Source: Taibaiella sp. | Lineage (GTDB): Bacteria > Bacteroidota > Bacteroidia > Chitinophagales > Chitinophagaceae | Assembly (NCBI GenBank): GCA_016786705.1 | Contig: JAEUVV010000006.1 | Span: 558,001-622,000, forward strand | Reading direction: 5' to 3' | Length of the DNA: 64,000 nucleotides | Shown here: positions 51,901-61,256 of the stretch, piece after piece | How the letters are laid out: each line of letters starts with the position of its first letter | Numbering within the stretch: position 1 is the stretch's first letter | Notes under the pieces: generated by a model | What the model saw: only the letters and a program-made list of their open reading frames with translations | Told to the model about the DNA's origin: nothing | Database searches by the model: none | Translations under genes and position numbers: made by a program

Positions 51901-52645
51901 CATACTTACCTTTTACTTCTATACGCTTACCATCAATTACCTGGTAGCAAACGGGAGCTTTTTCGATCACTTCATTAACCGAAGTTTTTATTTTTAAATC
52001 GCCTTCAGCGGTTAATACCGGACTTACACCTTCAAAAGAGAGCTTAATCTGGGCGGCATTGGCATTAGGTGCTACTATGAAATCATATTTAATGGAATTT
52101 CCCTGGGCATTGCTGTAAACCATCAGGTCGATCCCGTTATACACATCGGCTTGAGTCACTTCACCAAACAGGCCTACATTGCTGGCCCATTTTGTAGCGT
52201 CATTACCCAGGAAATAGTTGTAGTAGGTGCTTCTTTTCTTAGTGGAAGTAAAGCTGGAAGTAGTATTAGCACCTACAAAATTAACTTTGTAAGCGTGCAT
52301 ATTGATCATCTCCTTACTTAAATCCGGGTTTGTTGCCGATTTGGACCCGCAGGTAAGATCGTGCATTCTTTCCAGGTCTTTAAGACTCTGGTAATTGTAC
52401 ACAAAACCTTTCTGGGTCAGGAATAATGCGCCTCCCGGAAGTTCAGCCTTATATTTTGCCTCCGAAGTCCACTGGCCTTTGTTTTCAATAAAACTGATAC
52501 CGGATGGAGCCGGGGTAATCGTGTGATTGTGATCATGATCGTGTGACCAGGCCACATTTAAAGGAGCTATTGCCATGGCTGCCAAGACAAATCTTGCAGG
52601 AAGCTTCCTTTTAAAAATTGATAATGAACATAGAGCTATTTTCAT
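48977..52645 (-). CDS. Giant SBBP beta-propeller protein with T9SS type B sorting domain
   Basis: A 1222-residue exported protein. The signal peptide (about 1-34) is followed by a His/Asp-rich mature start (SHDHDHNHTITP). Then comes a conserved N-domain (FIENKGQWTSEAKYKAELPGG, about 53-73, to about 270), and a propeller of SBBP repeats (about 280-720) with units like STYLGGTAWDGGIGIEY and FPTTPGAYHTT. Later come beta-sandwich/PKD-like modules (about 790-1130) and a gliding-associated C-terminal domain: PNAFSPNGDGKNDFFLIPNG, YNRWGKRVFH, GWDGK, YTYVITV and the final KGDVTLIR. This is the T9SS type B sorting domain. It probably works at the cell surface as an adhesin or matrix protein; the ligand is unknown. 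Confidence 0.9.
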   Translation of the reverse strand: MKIALCSLSIFKRKLPARFVLAAMAIAPLNVAWSHDHDHNHTITPAPSGISFIENKGQWTSEAKYKAELPGGALFLTQKGFVYNYQSLKDLERMHDLTCGSKSATNPDLSKEMINMHAYKVNFVGANTTSSFTSTKKRSTYYNYFLGNDATKWASNVGLFGEVTQADVYNGIDLMVYSNAQGNSIKYDFIVAPNANAAQIKLSFEGVSPVLTAEGDLKIKTSVNEVIEKAPVCYQVIDGKRIEVKGKYELKNGVLSFSFPEGYNQAAALVIDPDLIFNTYSGSTGGVQYAHATTYDNLGNTYASSASYSNVGWPVTTGAYQTAFVSYIAGINKYSADGSQLLFSTFFGGTTTSGNPMPTSMRVDATNTLYMAGTVSTTTMPVTTNAIQSTLNGTSDLYVMRLSENGTTLLASTYLGGSGLEGSLRGNTTVYAGNADQGNPVNPTDIAFDNVGNVWLTSNSGSTDFPTTANAVQATNAGSHDAVVVKMNPNLTSIIYSTYLGGTAWDGGIGIEYNQNNNTLGVVGYTNSTNFPTTPGAYHTTNQGGIDGFAVLLNNASYQLMGATYLGTSSTDFATRLAFDCGDNMFVAGRTQGSYPVTNTAAEGLVATGYVFIDKLNSTLSGSVASTRTGAANTSIVPCAMMVDICGNILITTQVNNAAQPGMPVTPDAFTTVPKPFYFAAFEPNFTGLAFGSYYGSANNQDHFHPSVSRIDPKGMIYQSVCYVGANGGWSTYPTNVYAPNKLNGSTNDVVTFKFDFMVVGLDAQTESGYAGYGSIPHAVRGCKSAFINYTRNGDTTIPMVLRFNILPPSGTIATNGVDYQYVYDSLYFAPYERHKSLEIKPLLVPNMPTGPKMVVIESLNPCGCDGALTDVIRRDTVYIQDSIRAGISTPLPAYCPGTQITITGDVDPGLDFTWSPAEFNNNSLVITPTLLTTRDYIITASQPGSPATCPPVSKVFHAYVEQYPIIRMPSDTTVCLNALDSVAIPVIVSPDSINYLFNWSPATGLRAANLQTNYFKMPPGTYNYAITATTPIANCSTTHNLTINVRPPFQLTNVQPQSGTMVDYQEEVKMSAQGAEIYTWLPVQEFYDPTLQYATTMPVEAPGTYYVTGIDKYGCRDTVPITLDVKFPYDPIIPNAFSPNGDGKNDFFLIPNGKFQKLHRFEIYNRWGKRVFHTNDPLKGWDGKDIDNGKPCDQSVYTYVITVQLPNLEIKTYKGDVTLIR

Positions 52646-53008
52646 TGCAGAGATAAATTTTCTTTATACTATCTTTTTCTTACTTAAGTAGACACCTGGC
52701 TTAATCAGAAAGTTGGCATTATTGCTAATAAATTTGTAAATTTTTTCTGTTTAAGTCCCATTTGACTCTTCTTAAACCTTTTATAAGGTTGAAAAATAGT
52801 GAAATTTTTCTGACTTGGTCGTAATAATTATGAAAATTTTGTTTTTAAAATTGATTTTTATCTATACTTATCTTATTTAGAGCATTTTATTATAAAAAAT
52901 GTTTTTTGCTATTTCGGGTAAACAGGGTTTGGAGAGCGGGCTATTCTATGGACTTATACTAATATAGATATATTATCTTTCACCCTTTTTAAATTCCTGT
53001 GATTTATG
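52646..53008. other. AT-rich non-coding gap
   Basis: About 360 bp of very AT-rich sequence upstream of the giant propeller-protein gene. It presumably holds its promoter and leader, but no TAnnTTTG box could be fixed. No ORF, RNA gene or repeat was recognised. Confidence 0.5.
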
Positions 53009-53051
53009 AAAACAGGGGTGATACTGAATTGTACAATATCACCCCTGTTTT
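53009..53051 (-). terminator. Terminator of the metallo-hydrolase gene
   Basis: A perfect 15-bp stem (53009-53023 with 53037-53051) encloses a 13-base loop that contains TTGTACAA. It lies 34 bp past the gene end. Confidence 0.75.
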
Positions 53052-53084
53052 ACCGGGTGGAAGGCTAAGCGCAGTATTTAATAA

Positions 53085-53924
53085 TTATAAGCCGGAAAGC
53101 GTGTGTGTGTCCAGAGCCCTTATTCCCCGTTCACTTTGCTGCAGGCTGCACAACTCATTTACGGGGTCATGCTCAAAATAAAGTAACCAGTCATTAGCTA
53201 CCGCTTCTGTCAGCAATGCTTTTTTTTCTTTTAACGTTTCCAGGGGGCGTGTGTCATAGGCCATTACCCAGGGTAGGGGCAGGTGATGCATACTGGGTAA
53301 GAGGTCTGCACAGTACAATATCCGGCTGCCTTTATAGTTTAATAAAGGCAGCATCATAGACTCGGTATGGCCATGAACGTACCTTACATTAAAGCCCGGG
53401 AGGAATTCAGCCCCATCGGCCCCTTCAAAAAACTGGAGCTGGCCGCTCTCTTGTATCGGTAAAATATTCTCTTTCAAAAAAGATGCTTTTTCCCGCTCAT
53501 TAGGGGCAGTGGCCCAATCCCAGTGCTGGGCATTAGACCAATAGCGCGCGTTTTTAAAGGTTGGAAGCAGCTGGTCTCCATTTTTTACTACCGCACCGCC
53601 TACATGGTCAAAATGTAAATGGGTCAGGAATACATCGGTGATCTCGTCAGGGCTGAAGCCGGCCTTATGAATGGACGCGATAAGATTATCTTCTCCATGT
53701 AGATAATAGTGACCGAAAAACCTGGCATCCTGTTTGTTACCGATACCGGTATCTATTAAAATAAGGCGTCCCTGCGTTTCTACCAGCATACAACGCATAG
53801 CCCAGGAGCAGAGGTTGTTCTCATCTGCAGGGTTCAGTTTATTCCAGAGGCTTTTTGGCACTACTCCGTGCATGGCGCCACCGTCGAGTTTAAACAAGCC
53901 GGTGTTGATCGTATATAAGTTCAT
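53085..53924 (-). CDS. MBL-fold metallo-hydrolase
   Basis: A 279-residue cytoplasmic metallo-beta-lactamase-fold hydrolase. The zinc motif HLHFDH is at 102-107 in DVFLTHLHFDHVGGAV. Other ligands are VHGHTESMMLPLL (about 194-206) and YCADLLPSMHHLPLPW near 215-230. Residues 50-63 (TQGRLILIDTGIGN) form the conserved strand with the metal-near Asp. The pattern resembles lactonase-like (AiiA/MPH) enzymes, but the substrate cannot be read. It is monocistronic between two terminators. Confidence 0.88.
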   Translation of the reverse strand: MNLYTINTGLFKLDGGAMHGVVPKSLWNKLNPADENNLCSWAMRCMLVETQGRLILIDTGIGNKQDARFFGHYYLHGEDNLIASIHKAGFSPDEITDVFLTHLHFDHVGGAVVKNGDQLLPTFKNARYWSNAQHWDWATAPNEREKASFLKENILPIQESGQLQFFEGADGAEFLPGFNVRYVHGHTESMMLPLLNYKGSRILYCADLLPSMHHLPLPWVMAYDTRPLETLKEKKALLTEAVANDWLLYFEHDPVNELCSLQQSERGIRALDTHTLSGL

Positions 53925-53955
53925 AAGTATTGATGCATTTAAATTGTGGGTAATG

Positions 53956-54001
53956 AAAAAGATGTACTCCTGGGCTACAATCGCTTCGGGTACATCTTTT
54001 T
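53956..54001 (-). terminator. Terminator of the S9 peptidase gene
   Basis: A 12-bp stem AAAAAGATGTAC/GTACATCTTTTT (53956-53967 with 53990-54001) closes a 22-base loop. On the minus strand it ends in CTTTTTC. Confidence 0.7.
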
Positions 54002-54014
54002 ACAGTTACTTGTA

Positions 54015-56015
54015 TTATAGTGTTTCTTTCAGCCAGTCAAAGAAGGCCCTTTGCCATACCAGACCGTTATGCACTTTCAGCACCCAGTGATTTTCATCCG
54101 GGAAGTACACCAGGCGTGATTTTATACCCTTCAGCTGGGCCGCCTGGAAAGCCTGGAGTCCCTGCTCTATAGGCACCCGGTAATCCTTTCCACCCTGGTA
54201 GATCATAATAGGAGTGTTCCATTTATCTATATAATTACTGGGGTTGAACTCGGTATACCCTTTAGGAGCCGGCTTTTGCCAGTAATTACCCCCCAGGTCC
54301 CAGTTGGCAAACCAAAGCTCCTCTGTAGTGCCATACCAGCTTCTCATATCAAACAAGCCATTATGGGCGATAAAGGTTTTAAAACGGTTGTTGTGGATGC
54401 CGGCCAGCATATACACACTGTAGCCGCCATAGCTGGCACCTACCGCGCCCAGCCGGTCTTTGTCCACATAAGGTTCTTTTGCCATCTCGTCAATTGCCGT
54501 CAGGTAATCTTTCATCGGCTGGCCACCCCAGTCGCCGCTGATGTTTTCATTCCACTTCACGCCCCAGCCCGGCATGCCGGTACGGTTAGGCGCCACAACG
54601 ATATAGCCGTTAGCTGCCATCAGCGCGAAGTTCCAGCGCACACTGTAGAATTGGGTCAGCGCGCCCTGCGGGCCACCCTGGCAATATAAAAGGGTAGGAT
54701 ATTTTTTATTTTTATCAAAGCCCGGCGGGTATACTACCCATACACCCATGTCCTTACCTTCACTGTTCTTGAACATTTTCAGTTCAGAAGTACACATTTC
54801 CAGGTTGTTGTACACGGCTTCATTGGCTTTGGTGAGCTGGGTCATTGTGCCGTTCTTGAGGTTCACCTGGTAAAGTTCAACAGCATGGTTAAAGTCAGTA
54901 CGGCTTACCAGTACCCCGTTTGCTGTTTGGGCATGTACGCCTGCTACATCCCATTGCCCGTTGGTAATCTGTGTTACGGCATTGGGTTTGTTGATATGCA
55001 CAGAGAACAATTGTGTCGTACCCCTGTAAGCGGCATTGAAAAAGATGGTTTTGCTGTCTTTGCCCCAGATAAATCCGCCATCGACAGTTTCGTCCCACCC
55101 GGCGGTTAAGTTAGTTTTCTTTAAAGTTTTAAGGTCTAAAATAACGAGGTCTATTTTATCCGCTTCGAAACCGTCACGGGCCATACTTGTCCAGGCGATA
55201 TATTTCCCGTCAGGGCTGAATTCAGGATGGGTATCATAGCCCATCATGCCCTCGGTCCAGTTGCTGGTTGTACCACTGGCGATATCGTAAGCGTAGAGGT
55301 CTGTATTCGTGCTTTGCGCATAAGCTTTACCGGCCTTCTTTTTACAGACGTAAAGCAGGGTTTTGCTATCATTACTGAAGATGAAATCTTCAGCGCCGCC
55401 AAAAGGCATTTGCGGGGCATAATAAGGTTCGTCCTTCAGGATGTCTTTTGTTTCGTTACTGTTTACGGTAGTAATAAAGACATGCGAATAGGAACCTTCA
55501 TTAAACTCATCCCAATGGCGGTAATCCAGGTCATTAAAAATGTAACCTGAACTTTGTGGCACATCATTATATTTCGCACTGGCTTTTACTTTTTCCAGGC
55601 TTACCGGCTGGCTGAAGGCGATGGTCTTGCCATCCGGTGCGATACGTATATTGGTAGCGTCCTTAAGACCGGTATGAACCCTTACCCAATTGATACCTTT
55701 GTCTTTAGAAACGTAAAGGGCACCATCATTACTCGCATACAGGCCGTTTTTATCCCATTGTACAAAGGTTTTATTGTCCAGGATAGTGGTAGCCACACTT
55801 TCTCCGGTCGCGTGGTTCAGGAGGAAATTCTGGCGCTCTGTCTTTTGCGTCGCCAGGTTGCTGTGCCCTACGCTGTAGAGAGAATGGGTGCCGTCCGGCA
55901 GGATACTTACCAGGTTCACTTTGCCCAGTTGCCAAAGGGTTTCGGGAGTTAATGCTTGTTTTTGTGCCATAGCTAATAAAGGAGATATTGCTAATGCTAA
56001 AAAGAATTTTTTCAT
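54015..56015 (-). CDS. S9 family peptidase, DPP5/acylaminoacyl-type
   Basis: A 666-residue exported serine peptidase with a signal peptide (MKKFFLALAISPLLAMAQ), so it is periplasmic. A beta-propeller with PD40-like units (for example HPEFSPDGKYIAWTSMARDG near 262) is followed by the hydrolase domain with Ser528 in GAVGASYGGYSVYML, Asp in IYQGGKDYRVPIEQG and His in FPDENHWVLK. Layout and C-terminal GGKDYRVP resemble dipeptidyl-peptidase 5 of Porphyromonas and acylaminoacyl peptidases. It likely works with other peptidases on imported peptides; the specificity is inferred. Confidence 0.92.
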   Translation of the reverse strand: MKKFFLALAISPLLAMAQKQALTPETLWQLGKVNLVSILPDGTHSLYSVGHSNLATQKTERQNFLLNHATGESVATTILDNKTFVQWDKNGLYASNDGALYVSKDKGINWVRVHTGLKDATNIRIAPDGKTIAFSQPVSLEKVKASAKYNDVPQSSGYIFNDLDYRHWDEFNEGSYSHVFITTVNSNETKDILKDEPYYAPQMPFGGAEDFIFSNDSKTLLYVCKKKAGKAYAQSTNTDLYAYDIASGTTSNWTEGMMGYDTHPEFSPDGKYIAWTSMARDGFEADKIDLVILDLKTLKKTNLTAGWDETVDGGFIWGKDSKTIFFNAAYRGTTQLFSVHINKPNAVTQITNGQWDVAGVHAQTANGVLVSRTDFNHAVELYQVNLKNGTMTQLTKANEAVYNNLEMCTSELKMFKNSEGKDMGVWVVYPPGFDKNKKYPTLLYCQGGPQGALTQFYSVRWNFALMAANGYIVVAPNRTGMPGWGVKWNENISGDWGGQPMKDYLTAIDEMAKEPYVDKDRLGAVGASYGGYSVYMLAGIHNNRFKTFIAHNGLFDMRSWYGTTEELWFANWDLGGNYWQKPAPKGYTEFNPSNYIDKWNTPIMIYQGGKDYRVPIEQGLQAFQAAQLKGIKSRLVYFPDENHWVLKVHNGLVWQRAFFDWLKETL

Positions 56016-56263
56016 TCGAAAATCCGTTTAAGAATGTTGTAGTGCATACTTTGCCGTGAAGCAAAGACTAAGGCGCAAAGTAAGGGAATTTCCTGTGGAT
56101 TATATAATTGTTACCTTGAACATGTCAATCCTTATAGTTTCCGGCTTTTTGTATCCGGCTCAGCTTACCTTTGAGCTCATTTAACATATTGGCTTAAGTA
56201 TTTAAACTTCATTGTCATTATTAAGTCATAATTTAGTATGCTAAAATAAATACATAGCAATCA

Positions 56264-57280
56264 ATGAGTGAAATGACTAATATGGACGCTTTGATGGCCG
56301 CCGTTCCTGAAAAGGGTTTTTTGGATGCTCCGATAGATCCACGTTTAGATTTAGTAGAAGAAATTAAGCGCCTGAAAGAAGAAAAAAAGGCCGTGCTATT
56401 AGCGCATTATTACCAGGAGTCCGAGATCCAGGATATAGCGGATTATATAGGTGATAGCCTTGGGCTGGCCGAGGCTGCTGCAAAAACCGATGCCGAAATC
56501 ATTGTTTTTGCGGGCGTGCATTTTATGGCAGAAACTGCCAAAATATTAAACCCTAATAAGAAAGTATTATTGCCTGACCTTAATGCCGGCTGCTCCTTAA
56601 GTGATAGTTGTCCGCCCGATGTGTTCGCCGCATTTAAAAAGCAACACCCGGACCATATTGTGATTACCTACATCAACTGTAGTGCGGGTATGAAGGCTTT
56701 AAGCGATATCATCTGTACCTCGTCTAATGCGCAACAGATCGTAGAAAGCCTGCCGAAGGACCAGAAAATTATTTTTGCACCGGATAAGAACCTTGGTGGA
56801 TATATCAACAGGGTAAGCGGCCGTAATATGCTGCTTTGGGACGGGGCCTGTATGGTACACGAGATATTTTCCCTGGAAAAAATTACCCGGCTTAAGGAGC
56901 AACATCCTGAAGCCAAGCTCATTGCCCACCCGGAATGTGAAGAGCCATTGTTGAAAATCTCGGATTTCATTGGTTCTACCAGTCAATTATTGAAATATGT
57001 AACTACAGATGCGGCCGATACCTTTATTGTGGCCACAGAGGCGGGCATCCTGCACCAGATGCAAAAAGCGGCACCAAATAAAACGCTGATAGCGGCACCC
57101 CCGGAAAATAATTGTGCCTGTAATGACTGCCCATATATGAAACTCAATACTTTAGAAAAATTATACTTATGTCTGAAGTATGAAACACCGGAGATTAATA
57201 TGGAAGAATCCTTACGTCTTGCCGCCAAAAAGCCTATAGATAAAATGTTGGAATTAAGCAAGCAATTTGGATTAATTTAG
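56264..57280 (+). CDS. nadA: Quinolinate synthase A
   Basis: A [4Fe-4S] enzyme that condenses iminoaspartate and dihydroxyacetone phosphate to quinolinate in NAD synthesis. The 338 residues contain [21 protein letters not shown], and cluster cysteines probably at Cys110 ([10 protein letters not shown]), Cys196 (WDGACMVHE) and Cys289 ([13 protein letters not shown]), with the spacing known for the family. [12 protein letters not shown] near 86 is also typical. It acts after NadB (37378-38976). The gene is alone; a region of about 250 bp before it also has to serve the divergent peptidase gene. Confidence 0.95.
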   Translation: MSEMTNMDALMAAVPEKGFLDAPIDPRLDLVEEIKRLKEEKKAVLLAHYYQESEIQDIADYIGDSLGLAEAAAKTDAEIIVFAGVHFMAETAKILNPNKKVLLPDLNAGCSLSDSCPPDVFAAFKKQHPDHIVITYINCSAGMKALSDIICTSSNAQQIVESLPKDQKIIFAPDKNLGGYINRVSGRNMLLWDGACMVHEIFSLEKITRLKEQHPEAKLIAHPECEEPLLKISDFIGSTSQLLKYVTTDAADTFIVATEAGILHQMQKAAPNKTLIAAPPENNCACNDCPYMKLNTLEKLYLCLKYETPEINMEESLRLAAKKPIDKMLELSKQFGLI

Positions 57281-57454
57281 CCGTATTTGCGGCATTTAGC
57301 CAAGAATAAAGTAATATTATTAAGTGATGAATATTAATTCATCACTTTTTTATTGTAGTCAGATATTGTATTTTTAAATAACTTTAACTACCTTTAAGCA
57401 ATTTTTGTTTAAAAACAAAGATTTGCCCTTTATCATCCTATTAAAAGTAAAACC

Positions 57455-59950
57455 ATGCAAAAAGTTCTTTTGAAAATTAGAAAATTGGGGCTGGCGTTTG
57501 CGGCACTGCTGTTTAGCGTGCCCTCCTTTGCTCAATTAACGATTGTCGATAATGTAACTGCGGCCCAGCTGGTAGATAACCTGGTGGGTACCGGTGTTAC
57601 TACACTGAATCCCACTTTAACCTGTAACAATAGTGCTTTTGGTACTTTTTCAGGCACCTCCAACCTGGGTATAGACAGCGGTATTGTATTAACGACCGGT
57701 GCGGCGAGGACTAACGGTGGCAATATCGGGGTAAATTCACCCGCCAATATGGGTATGTCTAATCCGGCCTATTCTATAAACTGGGGCCCGGGTGATACGG
57801 ACCTGAGTACCATGCTCGCCGGTTCTACTACTACCAATACGAACAATGCCTGTGTACTTCAGTTCCAGTTTGTTCCGGCAGGAGATACCGTAAAGTTCGA
57901 TTATGTATTCGGCTCTGAAGAATACCCGGAGTTTGCCTGTACCCAATGGAATGATGTTTTCGGTTTCCTGATCAGCGGGCCGGGAATCGTCTCCAATATC
58001 CCGGGGCTCCCTACAAAACGTAATATCGCCTTAGTACCCGGCACTACCAATATCCCGGTAGCGATTAACTCTATCAATTCGGGAATCGGCGGCGGCTCAG
58101 TATCTGTTTGTAGTAACCAGTATGCAGGAGCACCATTTACCCAGTATTATGTAAATAATGGCAACGGAACTACTGTAGTATTCGATGGTTTTACAACGGT
58201 CCTCACGGCCATTCAAAGTGTTATTCCCTGCGATACCTATACGCTTAAACTGGCAGTTGCCGATGTGGGTGATGGTAGTTTCAATTCCGGTGTATTCATC
58301 AAAGCCGGTAGTTTAAACTCTATTGGCCTCGTGGCGGGTGCCCAGGGTATGAATATTACCGCCAGCGATACCGCATTTATCGTGCGGGGCTGCCCGGCAG
58401 CAGAGGTGACTATAGAACGCCAGACTGCAGCCCCTACGCCGCTTGTTGTACCTTACGTTTTGGACGGTACCGCGGTCAATGGCGTAGATTATGAATTTTT
58501 ATCCGGTACGGTTACCATTCCGGCCGACTCTACGATCGGCAGATTGTCTGTGAAAGGCTTACCGCTGACCACTACAGGCGCCAATAAAATTGCTATTGTT
58601 AAATTCCTTTCGCCATACAGCTGCGGGTCTAATGCTATTGTTATTGACTCCGCTATCGTATCGATCCAGGATTCGATCCTGCTTACTTCAAGCATTGCCG
58701 ATACTTCAATCTGTTTCGGGGTGCAGCTGGATGTAAATTTCACTACAGACACTATTTACGGTCCGTTGAGTTTTGAATGGGTGCCCAATTCAGGGGTCAG
58801 CAATGCCCAGATCGATTATGCAAGCCTTTCTTTCCCGGTTGCCGGCAATTATGAATATCAGTATAAAGTCAGGATACCCAGCCAGGATACGAACTGCCGG
58901 GCTTCTACGGCAACTTTATTGATTAACGTTCAGGATATACAGGTGAACATCGGTAGTGATACCTCTATTTGTACTTACGACCAGTTGCAGATGTTTGCGG
59001 AAGCATCCCCGCAGGATACGGGTGGCTCTTATCAGTATAGCTGGTTGCCTGCAGACAGGTTTAATGACCCTACGCTTGTAGCGCCGCTGCTTTTAGCTGG
59101 CGGTACTTCCACGGATATTGTAGCTATTCTACGAACAGATATAGGGTGTATAGGGCGTGATACCATAACACTGACCGTTAACCCGGGAGAATTTGTAAGT
59201 GTATCTCCTTCAGATACGGCGATCTGCCCGGGAGAAGTTGTAGTGCCTGTAATCAGCAGCTCACTTGAAAGTACGCCATTATTGCCTAATTATGAATATT
59301 ACTGGACGCCTGAAATTGCTTTAAACGGAGGCCATCCTACGGCGATCAATCAGCGATTCAGCCCGGCTTCTAATACCCTTTACCGTCTAGTGGTTAAAAA
59401 TGAGTTTGGCTGTTATGATACCAGTTTTGTGGACGTAACCGTGCATCCGAATGCGGTGGTGAATGTGCCGGATTCTATAGTGATGTGGCTGGGAGAAAGT
59501 TACCAGTTATCTCCGGCTACAAACGCTGTAAGATTCAGCTGGTTCCCTGTATCGGGTATCAGCAACCCGGCTATTGCCAACCCGGTATTCTCTCCGGAAG
59601 TAAATACCCGTTATTTTTACACAGCGACAACAGATTACGGTTGCGAGCTGACCGATTCGGTAGATGTACTAGTACGCCATGAAGGGGTAATCGATATGCC
59701 TAATGCATTTAATCCTAATAATACCACCTTCAAGCCTGTATTCAGGGGCAATTTCAGCCTGGAAGCATTCGAGATATATGACCGCTGGGGTGGCATGGTG
59801 TACACTTCAAACAATATCAATAACGGATGGGACGGCACCATTAAAGGGAATGCGGCACCATTGGGGGTATATGTTTACACGATCAAACTTATAAATAATG
59901 CTACGGGTTCCAGATCTCAGAAATCGGGTAATGTCACTCTTTTGAGATAG
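57455..59950 (+). CDS. Choice-of-anchor L protein with T9SS type B sorting domain
   Basis: An 831-residue exported protein. It has a signal peptide (about 1-26, ending SFAQ) and a choice-of-anchor L domain (about 28-290) with TTGAARTNGGNIGVNSPAN and VFGSEEYPEFACTQWNDVFGF. Calx-beta-like (about 300-410) and PKD-like segments (about 420-730) follow. The C-terminal gliding-associated domain contains DMPNAFNPNNTTFKPVF, IYDRWGGMVYTS, NGWDGTI, GVYVYTIKL and the end SGNVTLLR. It is a T9SS type B substrate. The PorP/SprF-like and PorE-like genes directly downstream are probably the partners that export or hold it. It may be a surface adhesin; this is inferred. Confidence 0.9.
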   Translation: MQKVLLKIRKLGLAFAALLFSVPSFAQLTIVDNVTAAQLVDNLVGTGVTTLNPTLTCNNSAFGTFSGTSNLGIDSGIVLTTGAARTNGGNIGVNSPANMGMSNPAYSINWGPGDTDLSTMLAGSTTTNTNNACVLQFQFVPAGDTVKFDYVFGSEEYPEFACTQWNDVFGFLISGPGIVSNIPGLPTKRNIALVPGTTNIPVAINSINSGIGGGSVSVCSNQYAGAPFTQYYVNNGNGTTVVFDGFTTVLTAIQSVIPCDTYTLKLAVADVGDGSFNSGVFIKAGSLNSIGLVAGAQGMNITASDTAFIVRGCPAAEVTIERQTAAPTPLVVPYVLDGTAVNGVDYEFLSGTVTIPADSTIGRLSVKGLPLTTTGANKIAIVKFLSPYSCGSNAIVIDSAIVSIQDSILLTSSIADTSICFGVQLDVNFTTDTIYGPLSFEWVPNSGVSNAQIDYASLSFPVAGNYEYQYKVRIPSQDTNCRASTATLLINVQDIQVNIGSDTSICTYDQLQMFAEASPQDTGGSYQYSWLPADRFNDPTLVAPLLLAGGTSTDIVAILRTDIGCIGRDTITLTVNPGEFVSVSPSDTAICPGEVVVPVISSSLESTPLLPNYEYYWTPEIALNGGHPTAINQRFSPASNTLYRLVVKNEFGCYDTSFVDVTVHPNAVVNVPDSIVMWLGESYQLSPATNAVRFSWFPVSGISNPAIANPVFSPEVNTRYFYTATTDYGCELTDSVDVLVRHEGVIDMPNAFNPNNTTFKPVFRGNFSLEAFEIYDRWGGMVYTSNNINNGWDGTIKGNAAPLGVYVYTIKLINNATGSRSQKSGNVTLLR

Positions 59951-60099
59951 AAAAACGGGAACTTTTGGATTTATTTAAAAAAAGTTAAAAAAAAACAAGG
60001 AAAATCAAAAAATTTTTAAGACTTTTAATGGCTCAAAGAGTTTGACCATAATTTGAATCATTAAATTATTTGTTAACAAAATAATATTTGGATAAAAAT

Positions 60100-61155
60100 A
60101 TGAAGTGTAGAAAAACTATCGCCAGTGCATTCCTGATCGCCAGTTCGGTGTTGAGCGGTATCGATGCTAAAGCACAGGATGTTCACTTTACACAATTCAA
60201 TGCGACTCCTATGATTATCAATCCTGCATTTACAGGAGCGTTTCAGGGCGAGTACAGAGTTTCTGCCATATATCGTGATCAATGGCGTTCTGTTTTAGGG
60301 CCGGATGCCTTTAAAACATACGCGGTTTCTTTTGATATGCCGGTCATCAGGGATATTTCCATTGATGACTACCTGGCTGTTGGTGGCCAGCTTTACAATG
60401 ATAGAGCGGGTACCGGCAATCTGAATAATTTTTCAGCATTAGCATCTGTAGCTTATCATAAATTTTTCGGAGAAAGTGGTAAAGCTGCCTTAACGGTAGG
60501 TTTACAAGGTGGATATTCCAGTAAGAATATTGACCTGAGCCGCCTGTATTTTGCCGGCGATTTCCGCGAAGGACAATTTATTCAGGGCCTTGATCCGCAA
60601 TATGCCAATCTTAATAATAAAGTAGACGCCTGGTTGATCAATGCCGGTCTTGCGTTTTCACATGCTCCTTCCGAGAAGTTCTCTTATGTAGTAGGTGGTG
60701 GTGCCAATAACCTGACCCAGCCTATGGAGTCCATGATGAAACGTGCAGAGACAAGAGATGTGGGTTTAGGTATCAGGTATACCGCACAGGTAGGTGCGAT
60801 CATCGGAGTAGGAGAGCGTATGAGCCTGCGCCCGGCTTTCTTGTTCCAGACCCAGTCTGCAGCACAGGAAATTATAGGTGGTGCCGAGCTACATTACAAA
60901 TTAGGAGATGATTATACGGTTCCTACCGCTCCTGCAGTCTTCCTTGGAGGTTGGTACCGTCACCAGGACGCGGCGATGGTGACCGCAGGTTTAGAGTTTA
61001 ATGGTTTCCGCGTTGGCGTGGGCTATGATTTCAATACCTCTGGTTTAAGACAAGGTACAAATGGTTATGGAGGTTTTGAATTAATGTTCAGATATACAGC
61101 TCCAAGCCCTATAGATTTTGCAAGGAAACTATTATATCCTTGTGCAAGATTCTAA
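60100..61155 (+). CDS. PorP/SprF family type IX secretion outer-membrane protein
   Basis: A 351-residue outer-membrane beta-barrel protein. The start at 60100 gives a signal peptide ending DAKAQ; the TTG at 60088 is in frame but less likely. The family signature follows at once: DVHFTQFNATPMIINPAFTGAFQGEYRVSAIYRDQW in the mature N-terminus, here seen in order at about residues 27-60. AGLEFNGFRVGVGYDFNTSGL and GGFELMFRY lie near the C-terminus. In Flavobacterium, SprF-like proteins serve single type B substrates, often encoded next to them. Here the upstream gene codes for such a substrate and the downstream one for a PorE-like protein. Confidence 0.92.
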   Translation: MKCRKTIASAFLIASSVLSGIDAKAQDVHFTQFNATPMIINPAFTGAFQGEYRVSAIYRDQWRSVLGPDAFKTYAVSFDMPVIRDISIDDYLAVGGQLYNDRAGTGNLNNFSALASVAYHKFFGESGKAALTVGLQGGYSSKNIDLSRLYFAGDFREGQFIQGLDPQYANLNNKVDAWLINAGLAFSHAPSEKFSYVVGGGANNLTQPMESMMKRAETRDVGLGIRYTAQVGAIIGVGERMSLRPAFLFQTQSAAQEIIGGAELHYKLGDDYTVPTAPAVFLGGWYRHQDAAMVTAGLEFNGFRVGVGYDFNTSGLRQGTNGYGGFELMFRYTAPSPIDFARKLLYPCARF

Positions 61156-61256
61156 AGCATATTAAGTAAAATGATTTTTTGAAAGGCGCCTTTTGAGGCA
61201 TATTAATTCAAGGGATTTCAAAAACACAAACATTACATTTCAACGTTGCATAAAAT

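Noticed and set aside
56016..56263. Promoters of the S9 peptidase and nadA
   Set aside because: Only degenerate boxes (TAATTTAG, TAGTCTTTG) with wrong spacing were found, so they were not listed.
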